A stretch of 64,000 bases of DNA from Methylosinus sp. Ce-a6 (GTDB lineage Bacteria; Pseudomonadota; Alphaproteobacteria; Rhizobiales; Beijerinckiaceae). The stretch is from contig NZ_BGJX01000018.1 in assembly GCF_009811655.1 (NCBI RefSeq), forward strand, positions 1 through 64,000, written 5' to 3'. Position numbers and translations under genes: made by a program. Position 1 is the stretch's first letter. Each line of letters begins with the position of its first letter. This document shows positions 24,513-33,115 of this stretch, in pieces. The notes beneath the pieces were generated by a model. It was not told the origin of the DNA and made no database searches. It saw only the letters and a program-made list of their open reading frames with translations.

Positions 24513-26027
24513 ATGACGGAAACCATCCACCTCGCGCTGCCCTTCATCGATGCGGCGCAGGCGCAAAAACATATCACGCATAATGAGGCGTTGCAGCGTC
24601 TCGACGCGCTGACGCAACTATCGGTCCTCGAGCGCCGCTCCACACCGCCGAGCGCCCTGGCCGATGGCGACAGATATCTCGTCGTGGCGGCGGCGGCCGG
24701 CGCTTTCGCCGGCGCGGAGGGGAAGATCGCCGCATGGCTCGCCGGCGGCTGGATATTCCTTTCGCCGAAGGCCGGATGGCTCGTCTTCGTCGCAGCGGAG
24801 CAGAGGTCGCTGCTCCACGACGGCTCGACATGGATCGACGCCGGGATCGCGCTGCGCGCTCTTCAAAATCTTTCGCTGCTCGGGCTCGGAACGACGGCGG
24901 ACGCCGCCAATCCACTCTCGGTCAAAACGAATGCGGCCTTGTTCGCGGCGAAGACGGTCGCCGATGGCGGCGGCGGCGATCTGCGCGTCACGCTCGAGAA
25001 GGAAGCGGCGGGATTTACGGTCTCGCAGCTCTATCAGTCGAGCTGGTCCGGCCGCGCCGAGACCGGGCTCATCGGCGATGATGATTTCCATGTGAAGGTC
25101 TCGGCCGACGGATCGACCTGGCGCGAGGCGCTCATCATCGATCGATCGACCGGCCGCGTCGCATTTCCGAGCGGCGCCGGCGACGGGGCGCCGGCAAGCT
25201 TCCGCAATCGACTGCGCAACGCCTCGTTCGCGATCAACCAACGCGCCGTGTCCGGGACGGCGACGCTGGCGGCGGGGCAATATGGCCACGACGGCGTGAA
25301 GGCCGGCGCGTCGGGCGCCGCTTACACATTCGCGACGAGCGGGCTCGACACGGTGCTGACGATATCAGCCGGCTCGCTCATCCTTCCGATCGAGGATCGT
25401 CTCATCGAAGGCGGCTCCTATGCGCTGTCGCACGAGGGGACGGCTTCGGCCCGCGTCTGGCAGGGGACGGGCTCTGCGGGCACGGGCGCCTATGCCGCAG
25501 CGCCGCGCGGCGCGCCGCTCGTCGTCGCAGGACTCTCGGCCGATGCGCAGACCAATGTCGAATTCGGGGCGGGGACGATTCTGCGGCCGCAATTCGAGCC
25601 GGGCGCCTATGGCTCCCCTTTCGAGCGCCGTCCGCAGCCGGTCGAACTGGGGCTGTGTCAGCGCTATTACTATCGCGTGAATGGTTTCGGTGACACGCGC
25701 TCGCAGTTTGCCGTGAGCGGCAATAGCAGCAGTCATCAGTTCGAGGTCGATTTCCCAGTCCTCATGCGCGTGACGCCGACCGTGACGCACAATCTGACGG
25801 ATGCCAATTACACGTCGACGCCCGGCGTCAATCTGAGCGGCAGCGCTCTATGGTCGCTCGTGCTGCCATATGTCGCGGCCTCGACGAAGACCGGCGCAGT
25901 GGTCATCGCCCCGCACACATGCCCTGAGCGGTCCGTCATCAATGTTGTGGACGCTACATTCGCGCCTGAGCCGGGAGCTGTGCTTCTCGGCTCGAATGTG
26001 GCGCTCGAATTCAGCGCGGAGCTTTGA
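24513..26027 (+). CDS. DUF2793 tail fibre-like protein
   Basis: A 504-residue protein. Residues 1 to about 115 are a clear DUF2793 domain (LALPFIDAAQAQKHITHNEA, SALADGDRYLVVAAAAGAFA, GWLVFVAAEQRSLLHDGSTW), which links fibres to GTA and phage tail tips. The rest is Gly/Ser/Thr-rich and beta-like (FRNRLRNASFAINQRAVSGT), followed by a jelly-roll-like stretch ending FSAEL. It is probably a host-recognition spike. It begins 6 bp after g15 and is not part of the core RcGTA set. Confidence 0.8.
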   Translation: MTETIHLALPFIDAAQAQKHITHNEALQRLDALTQLSVLERRSTPPSALADGDRYLVVAAAAGAFAGAEGKIAAWLAGGWIFLSPKAGWLVFVAAEQRSLLHDGSTWIDAGIALRALQNLSLLGLGTTADAANPLSVKTNAALFAAKTVADGGGGDLRVTLEKEAAGFTVSQLYQSSWSGRAETGLIGDDDFHVKVSADGSTWREALIIDRSTGRVAFPSGAGDGAPASFRNRLRNASFAINQRAVSGTATLAAGQYGHDGVKAGASGAAYTFATSGLDTVLTISAGSLILPIEDRLIEGGSYALSHEGTASARVWQGTGSAGTGAYAAAPRGAPLVVAGLSADAQTNVEFGAGTILRPQFEPGAYGSPFERRPQPVELGLCQRYYYRVNGFGDTRSQFAVSGNSSSHQFEVDFPVLMRVTPTVTHNLTDANYTSTPGVNLSGSALWSLVLPYVAASTKTGAVVIAPHTCPERSVINVVDATFAPEPGAVLLGSNVALEFSAEL

Positions 26028-26028
26028 C

Positions 26029-26535
26029 ATGTCCTACTCGCTGCTCGCCGGCTCCGATTGCGTCCGGCGCGACGCCGATGGCGCGCTCATTCCCCCCGAT
26101 CCGGGCAATCGCGATTATCGCGCGTTCCTGTCCTGGGTCGCCGTCGGCAATGCGGCGACGCTCCCCGAGAAGCCGACGCTCGCCGAGCTGAAAGCGGAAA
26201 GACGCGCCGCCCTCGTCGAGCGCCGCCGGCGCGCGGAGACGGCGGGAACGCGCGTGAATGGCATGAGCATGTCGACCGACGAGAAGACGCAGGCGAAGCT
26301 GACGGCGGCCGTCGTCGCCAGCGTGCTCGACAACGCCTATGCGGTGAATTGGAAGCTCGCCGATGGCTCTTTCGCGCTGTTCGATCACGCCGCTCTGATC
26401 GCCGCGGCGCAGGGCGTGCGCGCGCATGTTCAAAACTGTTTCGATCGCGAGGCGCAGCTCGCCGCGGCGATCGACGCGGCGGTCGACGCCACGGCGCTCG
26501 CGTCGATCGATATCGATGCGGGCTGGCCCGCGTAA
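26029..26535 (+). CDS. DUF4376-type fibre accessory protein
   Basis: A 168-residue protein starting at ATG 26029. The opening CVRRDADGALIPPDPGNRDY and the strand AFLSWVAVGN are typical of tail fibre tips and assembly proteins. The middle LAELKAERRAALVERRRRAE is a long charged helix leading into the DUF4376-like part (GMSMSTDEKTQAKLTAAVVA). It probably trimerises or chaperones the upstream DUF2793 fibre. Confidence 0.65.
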   Translation: MSYSLLAGSDCVRRDADGALIPPDPGNRDYRAFLSWVAVGNAATLPEKPTLAELKAERRAALVERRRRAETAGTRVNGMSMSTDEKTQAKLTAAVVASVLDNAYAVNWKLADGSFALFDHAALIAAAQGVRAHVQNCFDREAQLAAAIDAAVDATALASIDIDAGWPA

Positions 26536-26571
26536 AGCGCCTCTTTCCGATCTGACGAAAGGACATTCGGC

Positions 26572-27030
26572 ATGACCGATTCGAAGGCTGCGGCGCGAAG
26601 CGCGCCGCCGGCGGGCTTTGCTCTGGGCCGAGCCTGCGAGGCGAAGCTCATCGGCGTGCACCCGGATCTCGTGCGCGTGGTGCGGGCGGCCGCGGCGCGC
26701 TGCGAGCAGAAATTCATCGTCTTCGAAGGCGTGCGCACGATCGCGCGCGAGCGCAGCCTGATCGCGCGCGGGGCGTCGGCGCTGAAAAATCCGCTCCGAT
26801 GCCGGCATGTGCCGACACAGGACGCGAAATACGGGCTCGTCGGCCATGCGGTCGATCTCGTCCCGCTCGTCGAAGGGCGGCCGCAATGGCTGTGGCCGCA
26901 AATCTATCCGATCGCCCGGGCGATGAAGGCCGCGGCGCTCGCCGAGCATGTGACGATCGAATGGGGAGGGGACTGGCGCACGCTGAAAGACGGCCCGCAC
27001 TACCAGCTCCCCTTCGCGCTCTATCCGTGA
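26572..27030 (+). CDS. M15 family peptidase (endolysin-like)
   Basis: A 152-residue zinc peptidase of the D,D-/L,D-endopeptidase type. Zinc and catalytic positions appear in FEGVRTIARERSLIARG, YGLVGHAVDLVPL (His and Asp ligands), IEWGGDWRTLKDGPHYQLP (catalytic Asp and final His). There is no signal peptide, so export would need the membrane protein downstream. Endolysins of this type release GTA or phage particles. The opening LGRACEAKLIGVHPDLVRVV is typical of phage copies. Confidence 0.82.
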   Translation: MTDSKAAARSAPPAGFALGRACEAKLIGVHPDLVRVVRAAAARCEQKFIVFEGVRTIARERSLIARGASALKNPLRCRHVPTQDAKYGLVGHAVDLVPLVEGRPQWLWPQIYPIARAMKAAALAEHVTIEWGGDWRTLKDGPHYQLPFALYP

Positions 27031-27100
27031 TCGCCGCGTCTTCTCCCGCGGCGAGCGGCCCGCGCCGGGCGGTCTCCCGGCGAAACGAAAGGACGAAAAG

Positions 27101-27298
27101 ATGAGTCTTTCTCTGTCTTCCGCCGCCGGCTGGCTTCTGGCGCGCGCCGCCGAGCCCAGCACCTGGGCCGGAACCGGCGTCGTCGCCGCGGTCGTGCATT
27201 CGATCGCGCCGGGCGCGATCGCAGACGGCCTGCTGGCCGCCGGGGCCGCCATCGGCGGCCTGCTCGCCATCGTCGTGCCCGAGCAGAAGCCGGCCTGA
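27101..27298 (+). CDS. Small membrane protein, possible holin
   Basis: A 65-residue protein with two hydrophobic stretches (AGTGVVAAVVHSIAPGAIA and GLLAAGAAIGGLLAIVV) and a short polar tail. Size, hydrophobicity and position directly after the endolysin gene fit a holin-like lysis protein, but the sequence is of low complexity and I do not recognise a specific family. A GAAAGGA lies upstream of the ATG. Confidence 0.5.
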   Translation: MSLSLSSAAGWLLARAAEPSTWAGTGVVAAVVHSIAPGAIADGLLAAGAAIGGLLAIVVPEQKPA

Positions 27299-27398
27299 CG
27301 GCTCGCGGCGCCGGGGACCCTTCTTCGGCGCCGCTTTCGCCGGGCGTTCACGCGGCGTTCAGCAGACGCCTCGCATAGATTGGCGAGGAAAACCGAGA

Positions 27399-27725
27399 AT
27401 GCATTCGAAGGAATCGAAAATCCTCGCTCTGGCCGCCGCCCTGCTGTCGTCCGCCGCCGCCTTCGCCGCGGATCGGCCGGCGCTGCAATGCCTGGCCGTC
27501 GCCGAGACGCGCCAGCTCATCGCCGACCGGCGGCTCGGCGATCCTTTCGCTCTGATGCAGGCCGCGAGCCTCGCCGCCCACGCCGAGCCGATCAACGCCA
27601 GGCTCTGCCGCGACGATGACGAGCTCGTCTATGAGATCAGCCTGCTGCGCCGCGACGGGCGGGTGGTGCGGATTTATCTCGACGCGGCGACCGGCAAGCC
27701 CCATGCTGGCCATAAAGAGCGGTGA
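27399..27725 (+). CDS. Secreted PepSY-like protein upstream of a two-component system
   Basis: A 108-residue protein with a signal peptide (residues 1 to about 23, ending AAFAA). The C-terminal part DELVYEISLLRRDGRVVRIY and LDAATGKPHAG looks like a PepSY-type strand-turn-helix module, which often binds or inhibits periplasmic targets. Such genes frequently precede PhoP/PhoQ-like two-component genes, as here, and may modulate the sensor. Assignment is by pattern only. A hairpin repeat separates it from the response regulator gene. Confidence 0.6.
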   Translation: MHSKESKILALAAALLSSAAAFAADRPALQCLAVAETRQLIADRRLGDPFALMQAASLAAHAEPINARLCRDDDELVYEISLLRRDGRVVRIYLDAATGKPHAGHKER

Positions 27726-27790
27726 GAGGGTAGTAGGCAGTAGGCAGTAGGGCGGTCGCTACTGCCGACTGCCTATCGCCCACTGCCTTC
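27722..27790. repeat. TAGGCAGTAGGCAGTAGG repeat with inverted copies
   Basis: Direct copies of TAGGCAG (from about 27730) are followed by inverted ones (CTGCCGACTGCCTATCGCC, CACTGCC), giving a long imperfect hairpin. It is the same family as the array at 10712-10805. It lies between the PepSY-like gene and the response regulator. Confidence 0.7.
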
Positions 27791-27796
27791 GACAGG

Positions 27797-28483
27797 ATGG
27801 AGCGAAGCTTGCGGCTTCTGGTCGTGGAGGATGACAGGGATTTGAACCGGCAGCTCGTCGCCGCGCTGGAGCAGGCGGGCTATGCGGTCGATCGCGCCTT
27901 CGACGGCGAGGAGGGGCATTTTCTCGGCGACACCGAGCCCTATGACGCCGTCGTGCTCGACATCGGACTGCCGAAGAAGGACGGCGTCACCGTGCTCGAG
28001 GACTGGCGCGCCGCCGGGCGGACCATGCCGGTGCTGATCCTCACCGCGCGCGACCGCTGGAGCGACAAGGTGCAGGGCTTTGACGCCGGCGCCGATGATT
28101 ATGTCGCCAAACCCTTCCATATGGAGGAGCTGCTCGCCAGGCTGCGCGCCCTGCTGCGCCGCGCGGCGGGCCATGCGACGAGCGAGATCGTCTGCGGTCC
28201 CGTGCGGCTCGACACCAAGGCCGGGCGCGTCGTCGTCGACGGCGCCGCGGTGAAGCTCACCTCGCATGAATATCGGCTGCTCGCCTATCTGATGCATCAT
28301 TCCGGGCGTGTGGTGTCGCGCGGCGAGATCGTCGAGCATCTCTACGATCAGGACTTCGACCGCGACTCCAACACGATCGAGGTGTTCGTCGGACGGCTGC
28401 GCAAGAAGCTCGGCGTCGATCTCATCCAGACGGTGCGCGGGCTCGGCTATATGGCGGCGCCGCCGGAACCGGCCAAGCGCTGA
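27797..28483 (+). CDS. OmpR/PhoP-family response regulator
   Basis: A 228-residue regulator with a receiver domain (acidic pocket EDD at 11-13, phosphorylated D55 in VVLDIGLPKKDG, conserved Thr in LILTARDRW, Lys in DYVAKPFHMEELLAR) and a winged-helix C-terminal domain (LTSHEYRLLAYLMHHSGRVV, FVGRLRKKLGVDLIQTVRGL). It binds DNA on phosphorylation by the sensor encoded 6 bp downstream. Targets are unknown. Confidence 0.92.
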   Translation: MERSLRLLVVEDDRDLNRQLVAALEQAGYAVDRAFDGEEGHFLGDTEPYDAVVLDIGLPKKDGVTVLEDWRAAGRTMPVLILTARDRWSDKVQGFDAGADDYVAKPFHMEELLARLRALLRRAAGHATSEIVCGPVRLDTKAGRVVVDGAAVKLTSHEYRLLAYLMHHSGRVVSRGEIVEHLYDQDFDRDSNTIEVFVGRLRKKLGVDLIQTVRGLGYMAAPPEPAKR

Positions 28484-28489
28484 AGCGCG

Positions 28490-29872
28490 ATGCGGCGGCT
28501 CGGCTTTCCGGGACGGTCGATCGCGGCGCGGCTGTTCTTCGCCGCCGCGGCGCTGAGCTCCGTCGTGCTGATGATCGCCGGTCTCGCCCTCACCGAATAT
28601 TACCGCCGGACCGCGGAGGATGTCTTCGAGCAGCGGCTCGGCGTCTATCTGCGCGCCATTGTCGCAGACGTCTCCGAATCGGGCGAGGACGGCCGCAGCG
28701 GGCCGGGGCAGCTCGGCGACCCGCAATTCGAGCTCGCGCGCTCCGGCTGGTATTGGCAGATCACCCGTCTCGACAATGAGGCGCATGAGATCAAAGCCTC
28801 GCGCTCGCTCTTCGCCGCGCGCCTGCCCAAGCTCTCGGACCTCCATGTGCCGGCGGAGACCGGAGGCGTGCGGCGCGGCGACGCTCTCGGGCCGGACGGG
28901 CGCTGGCTGCGCATCGTCGAGCGCGTCATCGATGTCGGCGACATCGGCGTCTATCTCGTGCAGGTCGCCGCGACGACCGAGGAGACGGAGCATCAGATCG
29001 CGCGATTTCGCTGGTCGCTGACGGTCGCCTTCTCGCTGCTCGCCATAGCGCTCGCGCTCGCCACCGCCGTGCAGGTGAGCGTCGGCCTGCGGCCCCTGCG
29101 GCTGCTGCAGCGGGAGTTGTCGCTCATTCGCCGCGGCGAGCGCGGACGCATAGAGAGCGCCTACCCGTCCGACGTGGCGCCGCTCGCCGAGGAGCTCAAT
29201 CTGATGATCTCCGCCAATCGCGATATCGTCGAACGCTCGCGCACGCAGGTCGGCAATCTCGCCCATGCGTTGAAGACGCCGCTCAGCGTCATCGTCAATG
29301 AGGCGGACGCCGCGCCCTCGCCGCTCGCCGCCAAGGTGAGCGAGCAGGCGACGCTGATGCGCGATCAGATTTCCTTTTATCTCGACCGGGCGCGGGCGGC
29401 GGCGCGCGCCGGCGCGATCGGCGCGACGACGGAGGTCGCGCCCGTCGTGGCGGCGCTTCTGCGCACTTTCGGCAAAATCTACGGCGAGCGCAAAGTCGTC
29501 TTCTCCGGCGAGGCGGCGGCGGAGCTGCGCTTTCTCGGCGAGCGTCAGGATTTGGAGGAGATCGTCGGCAATCTGCTCGACAACGCCGGGAAATGGGCGG
29601 CGAGCGAGGTGCGTCTTTCCGTGACGCTGGAGAGCGCCGCGGCCGGGCGCAGCCAGCTCGTCTTCACCATAGACGACGATGGTCCGGGCCTCGCGCCGGA
29701 GTTTCGCGCGCAGGCGACGCGCCGCGGCCAGCGTCTCGACGAGACGAAGCCGGGAACGGGGCTCGGCCTGTCGATCGTCGCGCATCTTGCCGCCGATTAC
29801 GGCGGCGCGCTCGCCCTCGGCGACAGCCCGCTCGGCGGGTTGCGCGCGCAGGCGCGTCTGCCCGGCCTTTGA
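28490..29872 (+). CDS. PhoQ-like sensor histidine kinase
   Basis: A 460-residue membrane kinase: TM1 at about residues 18-36, a periplasmic sensor domain of roughly 135 residues, TM2 at about 178-198, a HAMP-type linker, the phosphoacceptor H259 in NLAHALKTPLSVI, and the ATPase domain with N-box (NLLDNAGKWAASEV), DDDGPGLAPEF and GTGLGLSIVAHLAADYGG. The variant NLAHALKTPL is typical of PhoQ-like sensors responding to cations or envelope stress. The ligand cannot be told. It is co-transcribed with the response regulator. Confidence 0.92.
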   Translation: MRRLGFPGRSIAARLFFAAAALSSVVLMIAGLALTEYYRRTAEDVFEQRLGVYLRAIVADVSESGEDGRSGPGQLGDPQFELARSGWYWQITRLDNEAHEIKASRSLFAARLPKLSDLHVPAETGGVRRGDALGPDGRWLRIVERVIDVGDIGVYLVQVAATTEETEHQIARFRWSLTVAFSLLAIALALATAVQVSVGLRPLRLLQRELSLIRRGERGRIESAYPSDVAPLAEELNLMISANRDIVERSRTQVGNLAHALKTPLSVIVNEADAAPSPLAAKVSEQATLMRDQISFYLDRARAAARAGAIGATTEVAPVVAALLRTFGKIYGERKVVFSGEAAAELRFLGERQDLEEIVGNLLDNAGKWAASEVRLSVTLESAAAGRSQLVFTIDDDGPGLAPEFRAQATRRGQRLDETKPGTGLGLSIVAHLAADYGGALALGDSPLGGLRAQARLPGL

Positions 29873-29927
29873 CAGGGCGAAAGCCTTCCGGCAAGAGAAG
29901 AGACGATTGCGCCAGCGGAGAGAGCTC

Positions 29928-30341
29928 ATGTCGGCACGGGCAAGTTCGGCGATCGTCAGAATTGCAACGGCGGCAGGCGTGTCCTGCGCCGCGCTCGCTC
30001 TCTCCGGCTGCAATTCCGCTGCGCCTTCCGCTCCGACCGCGGCCGTCGTCGCCGCGCCCGAGCCGCCGGCGCCGGGCGTCGTCGGCGCGGCGATCGGCCG
30101 CGAGCTCGACGCGGCGGATCGCGTGACGGCCGTCGCCGCGCAGCAGGAGGCGGTCGCCTCCGGCCAGCGCAAGAGCTGGCGCGGCGCTCACGGCGCCTAT
30201 GGTTTCATAGAGCCGGGACCGGAGGCCGGTCTCGGCGGCTGCCGGGATTATACGCATAAGATTTTCATCGACGGACGGCCGCAGCAGGCGAAGGGCCAGG
30301 GCTGCAAGAAGCCCGACGGCGGCTGGCGCGTGACGAGCTGA
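29928..30341 (+). CDS. Lipoprotein, outer-membrane-antigen-like
   Basis: A 137-residue protein with a lipoprotein signal: a hydrophobic stretch, then the lipobox ALSGC with the Cys at about residue 28. After an Ala/Pro linker comes GVVGAAIGRELDAADRVTAV, which resembles the Gly-zipper end of Rickettsia 17-kDa-type antigens, and a small C-terminal domain with two cysteines (GLGGCRDYTHKIFIDGRPQQ, GQGCKKPDGGWRV) usual in surface-antigen-like proteins. It is anchored in the outer membrane; the function is unknown. The tRNA gene lies immediately downstream on the other strand. Confidence 0.65.
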   Translation: MSARASSAIVRIATAAGVSCAALALSGCNSAAPSAPTAAVVAAPEPPAPGVVGAAIGRELDAADRVTAVAAQQEAVASGQRKSWRGAHGAYGFIEPGPEAGLGGCRDYTHKIFIDGRPQQAKGQGCKKPDGGWRVTS

Positions 30342-30343
30342 GC

Positions 30344-30429
30344 TGGTGCGGACGGCGGGGATCGAACCCGCATGGGCATGGCCCGAGGGATTTTAAGTCC
30401 CTTGCGTCTACCGGTTCCGCCACGTCCGC
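30344..30429 (-). tRNA. tRNA-Leu (anticodon UAA)
   Basis: Read on the minus strand, GCGGACGTGGCGGAACCGG starts the acceptor and D arms, the anticodon loop CTTAAAA carries TAA, a class II variable arm follows, the T arm is GCGGGTTCGATCCCCGC, and the acceptor end is CGTCCGCACCA with the CCA encoded. Acceptor strands GCGGACG and CGTCCGC pair perfectly. Confidence 0.95.
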
Positions 30430-30626
30430 CCTTGTGGATCGGCCGATGCGCTGAGCGCTCCGTTTCACGGCCTTCGCCACGTCTCGCGAGCCCTGATAGC
30501 GCAACGCGCCGAAGCCGGCAAACCGCTCGCCCCCGCAACTTCGCGTTAACCATGGGGCGGATAGGTCTCGGCGGCGCGCCTCGATGATCGCAGCCGCTGA
30601 TCGGGCGCGAATCGCTGGGGAGTCGA

Positions 30627-32606
30627 ATGCCCATTTCGCTCGATCTCGTCTCGCGGCGCGACAGCGGCGCAGTCCGCGAACCGAGCGGCGACGACAAGCC
30701 CGAGGCGCGCTCTTCGCCGCTCGCCTTTCGCGTCCTCGCGCCGCTTTCGGCCTGCGCGGCGATCTTCCTCCTGCTGCGCCCCTATTACGGACTCGACCAT
30801 GACGCGGTGATCTATATGGGCCGCGGCCTCGCCGATCTCGATCCGGAGGGCGTCGGCCGCGACATCATGTTCCGCTTCGACGGCCAATCGAGATTCAGCG
30901 TCTTCTCTCGGCTCGTCGACGGCCTCATTCCGCTGCTCGGAGTGGCGGGAGCGGCGAAAGCGCTCGCTCTCGCCGGCTGCGTGCTCTGGTTCGCGGCGAT
31001 GGCCGCGCTCGCGTCGCGGCTCGCGCGCGGCGCCCATGTCTTCGCGCTGCTGCTGCTCGTCGCCTGTTTCGACGGTTCCTATGGCGGGTTCGGCGTCTTT
31101 CACATCGCCGAGCCCTTCGCGACGCCGAGACCCTTCGCCGAGGCCTTCGCGCTCGCCGCTCTGGCGGCGCTGCTCGCGGAGCGCCGAGGCGCGGCCCTTC
31201 TCTGCCTCGCCGTCGCCACGGCGTTCCATCCGATCATCGCCGCGCCCGCTTGTCTCGTCGCTCTCCTCTATGAGGGGCTGATAGACCGGCGCATCCTCAT
31301 CGCCGCGCTCGTCGGCGCGGCGGCTCTCCTCGTCGCGTCGCTCGCCGGCGCGCCGCTGCTCGATCGGCTGACGACGCGTATCGACGCGCAATGGGCGGAG
31401 ATCATCGCGGCGCGGAGCGACTATGTTTTCCTCTCCTATTGGCCAGCGGGCGCATGGACCGCGATCATGCGGCAGGCGAGCACGCTGCTGCTGGCGGCGA
31501 GCCTCGCGCCGGCGCCTGTGCGGCGTCTGCTCTTCTGTGTCCTCGCGGCGGCCGGCCTCGGCCTGACGGCGAGCTGTCTGCTCGGCGATCTCTTCATGAG
31601 CGAGCTCGCCGCGCAGGCGCAGAGCTGGCGCGCGCTCTGGCTCGCCTCCGCCTTTGCGCCGCTGGCGCTGGGTCTCGCCGCGCCGGTCCTGTGGCGCGAG
31701 GGCGCGCAGGGCCGCATCGTTCTCACGCTTCTCGTGACGAGCTGGATCCTGCAGGCGGAGCCGGAGAGCGCCTTGCTCGCTATCGTCGCCGTGCTCGCCT
31801 GGCGGAGCCGGGAGCGCTGGCGCGGCATGTCTTTCGCGACGCTCGAGCAGGCCTCTATGGCTATTTGCGGTCTCTGCGCGATTGCCGTGCTCGGCGTGGC
31901 GCTATGGTTCGCGCGCGAATACGCCCGCACGGCGCCGAGCGACGGTCCGGTCTTGTCCTCCGTGCTGCGCGCGGCCGAGCCGGCCTATGTCCCGCTTCTC
32001 TTCGTCGCGCTCGCCATGCTGGTCGCGCAATGGCGGCCGCGTCCGCTCCTCGTCGCCTGCGCGACGGCGGTCGCCCCGCCGCTCGCGGCTTTCTGCTGGA
32101 CATATGAGCCTTTCCCGGCGCGCTCGGCGGATGTCCGCTCGCCGGCGCTGGCGAAGATCGTCGCGCCCCATGCGGGCGAAATTCTCTGGCTGAACGAGAA
32201 GCTGGCGCCTTGGCTGTGGCTCGGCCGCGCCAATTGGGCGTCGCGTGTGCAGGGATCTGGAGTCATATTCTCGCGGGATCTGGCGCTGGTCTGGTGGGAG
32301 CGAATGGGATTTTTGCGCGATCTCGGATGGGTCGCCGACGCCGCTTTGACGCCGCACCGCGGCGACGACATCGATTTTCCACCATTCACGCGGGGCGCGT
32401 TGGAGAGATTGTGCGGGCGCGCCGACGCGCCGGCCTTTGTCGTCGGGGCGATCGAATCGCCGAGCGCTCTGGCCGCGGGGCTCGAGGCGCGGCTGTGGCG
32501 CGGCCCCTTGCGCTATTCGCTGCATCTCTCCGGCGGCGCGCCGCAATGGACGCCGATCGAGCATTACGCGATCTTCGATTGCGCGGCCTATCGGCCGGCC
32601 GAATAG
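30627..32606 (+). CDS. Multi-pass membrane protein of unknown function
   Basis: A 659-residue protein with about ten or more hydrophobic segments (for example VLAPLSACAAIFLLLR, GAHVFALLLLVACFDG and LLVASLAGAPLLDRLT) and a soluble C-terminal tail of about 120 residues containing WLNEKLAPWLWLGRANW. The early loop YYGLDHDAVIYMGRGLADLD, with acidic residues just after the first helix, is reminiscent of GT-C type glycosyltransferases or mannosyltransferase-like membrane proteins. I do not recognise a specific family and give that only as a possibility. It stands alone between the tRNA and gpt. Confidence 0.6.
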   Translation: MPISLDLVSRRDSGAVREPSGDDKPEARSSPLAFRVLAPLSACAAIFLLLRPYYGLDHDAVIYMGRGLADLDPEGVGRDIMFRFDGQSRFSVFSRLVDGLIPLLGVAGAAKALALAGCVLWFAAMAALASRLARGAHVFALLLLVACFDGSYGGFGVFHIAEPFATPRPFAEAFALAALAALLAERRGAALLCLAVATAFHPIIAAPACLVALLYEGLIDRRILIAALVGAAALLVASLAGAPLLDRLTTRIDAQWAEIIAARSDYVFLSYWPAGAWTAIMRQASTLLLAASLAPAPVRRLLFCVLAAAGLGLTASCLLGDLFMSELAAQAQSWRALWLASAFAPLALGLAAPVLWREGAQGRIVLTLLVTSWILQAEPESALLAIVAVLAWRSRERWRGMSFATLEQASMAICGLCAIAVLGVALWFAREYARTAPSDGPVLSSVLRAAEPAYVPLLFVALAMLVAQWRPRPLLVACATAVAPPLAAFCWTYEPFPARSADVRSPALAKIVAPHAGEILWLNEKLAPWLWLGRANWASRVQGSGVIFSRDLALVWWERMGFLRDLGWVADAALTPHRGDDIDFPPFTRGALERLCGRADAPAFVVGAIESPSALAAGLEARLWRGPLRYSLHLSGGAPQWTPIEHYAIFDCAAYRPAE

Positions 32607-32612
32607 GCCGGA

Positions 32613-33098
32613 TCAGAACGATCCTTTGGCGATCGGCGCCTGAAAGGTGAGGCCGGTGTCCCAGGGGAAATAGATCCAAGTGTCCTGCGAGACCTCGGTG
32701 ACGAAAGTGTCGACCAGCGGCCGGCCCTGCGGCTTGGCGTAGACGGTCGCGAAATGCGCCTTCGGCAGAAAGGCGCGCACGACCTTCGCCGTCGCGCCCG
32801 TGTCGACGAGATCGTCGACGATGAGCACCTCCTCGCTCGGCCGCGCGAGAATGGTCTCCGAAAGCGGCTTCAGCAGATGGACCTCGCCGCGCTGCGTCTC
32901 TTCCTGGTAGCTCGCCACGCCGATCGTATCGATGACGCGAATGCCGAGCTCGCGCGCGACAATGCCTGCCGGCACCAGCCCGCCGCGCGTCACCGCGACA
33001 ATGGCCGAGAAGCCGCCGACCGCCGAGAGCCGCCAGGCGAGCGCGCGCGCGTCGCGGTGGAAGGCGTCCCAGGACACGGGAAATGCTTTGTCCTCCAT
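32613..33098 (-). CDS. gpt: Xanthine-guanine phosphoribosyltransferase
   Basis: A 161-residue purine salvage enzyme that converts xanthine or guanine plus PRPP to XMP or GMP. The PRPP-binding loop is [20 protein letters not shown], the N-terminal helix region is [20 protein letters not shown], and the C-terminal stretch [12 protein letters not shown] is typical of Gpt. Length matches the family. The stop is just 7 bp from the stop of the convergent membrane-protein gene. The gene for a CinA-like protein lies upstream on the same strand. Confidence 0.93.
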   Translation of the reverse strand: MEDKAFPVSWDAFHRDARALAWRLSAVGGFSAIVAVTRGGLVPAGIVARELGIRVIDTIGVASYQEETQRGEVHLLKPLSETILARPSEEVLIVDDLVDTGATAKVVRAFLPKAHFATVYAKPQGRPLVDTFVTEVSQDTWIYFPWDTGLTFQAPIAKGSF

Positions 33099-33115
33099 TG
33101 GGTCTCCTCGGCTCG

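Larger units (their letters stand above)
8857..27298 (+). mobile_element. RcGTA-like gene transfer agent / defective-prophage head-tail cluster
   Basis: Twenty-one genes on one strand follow the Rhodobacter capsulatus GTA order: g1, large terminase, portal, small membrane protein, protease, capsid, four connector/tail-tube genes, TfR-type chaperone pair, short tape measure, DUF2460, DUF2163, NlpC/P60 and a 1286-residue TIM-barrel protein. Individual lengths are close to those I remember for RcGTA. Fibre-like (DUF2793, DUF4376) and lysis-like (M15 peptidase, small membrane protein) genes are appended. No integrase, repressor, replication gene or att-like direct repeat is visible. That fits a domesticated GTA better than an inducible prophage, though a prophage remnant cannot be excluded. 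The unusual addition is the toxin-immunity cassette at the portal gene. Confidence 0.85.

Noticed and set aside
30344-30429. tRNA-Leu as the attachment site of the GTA/prophage cluster
   Set aside because: It lies 3 kb beyond the last phage-like gene, with chromosomal genes between, and no second copy of the tRNA end is seen near 8.8 kb.
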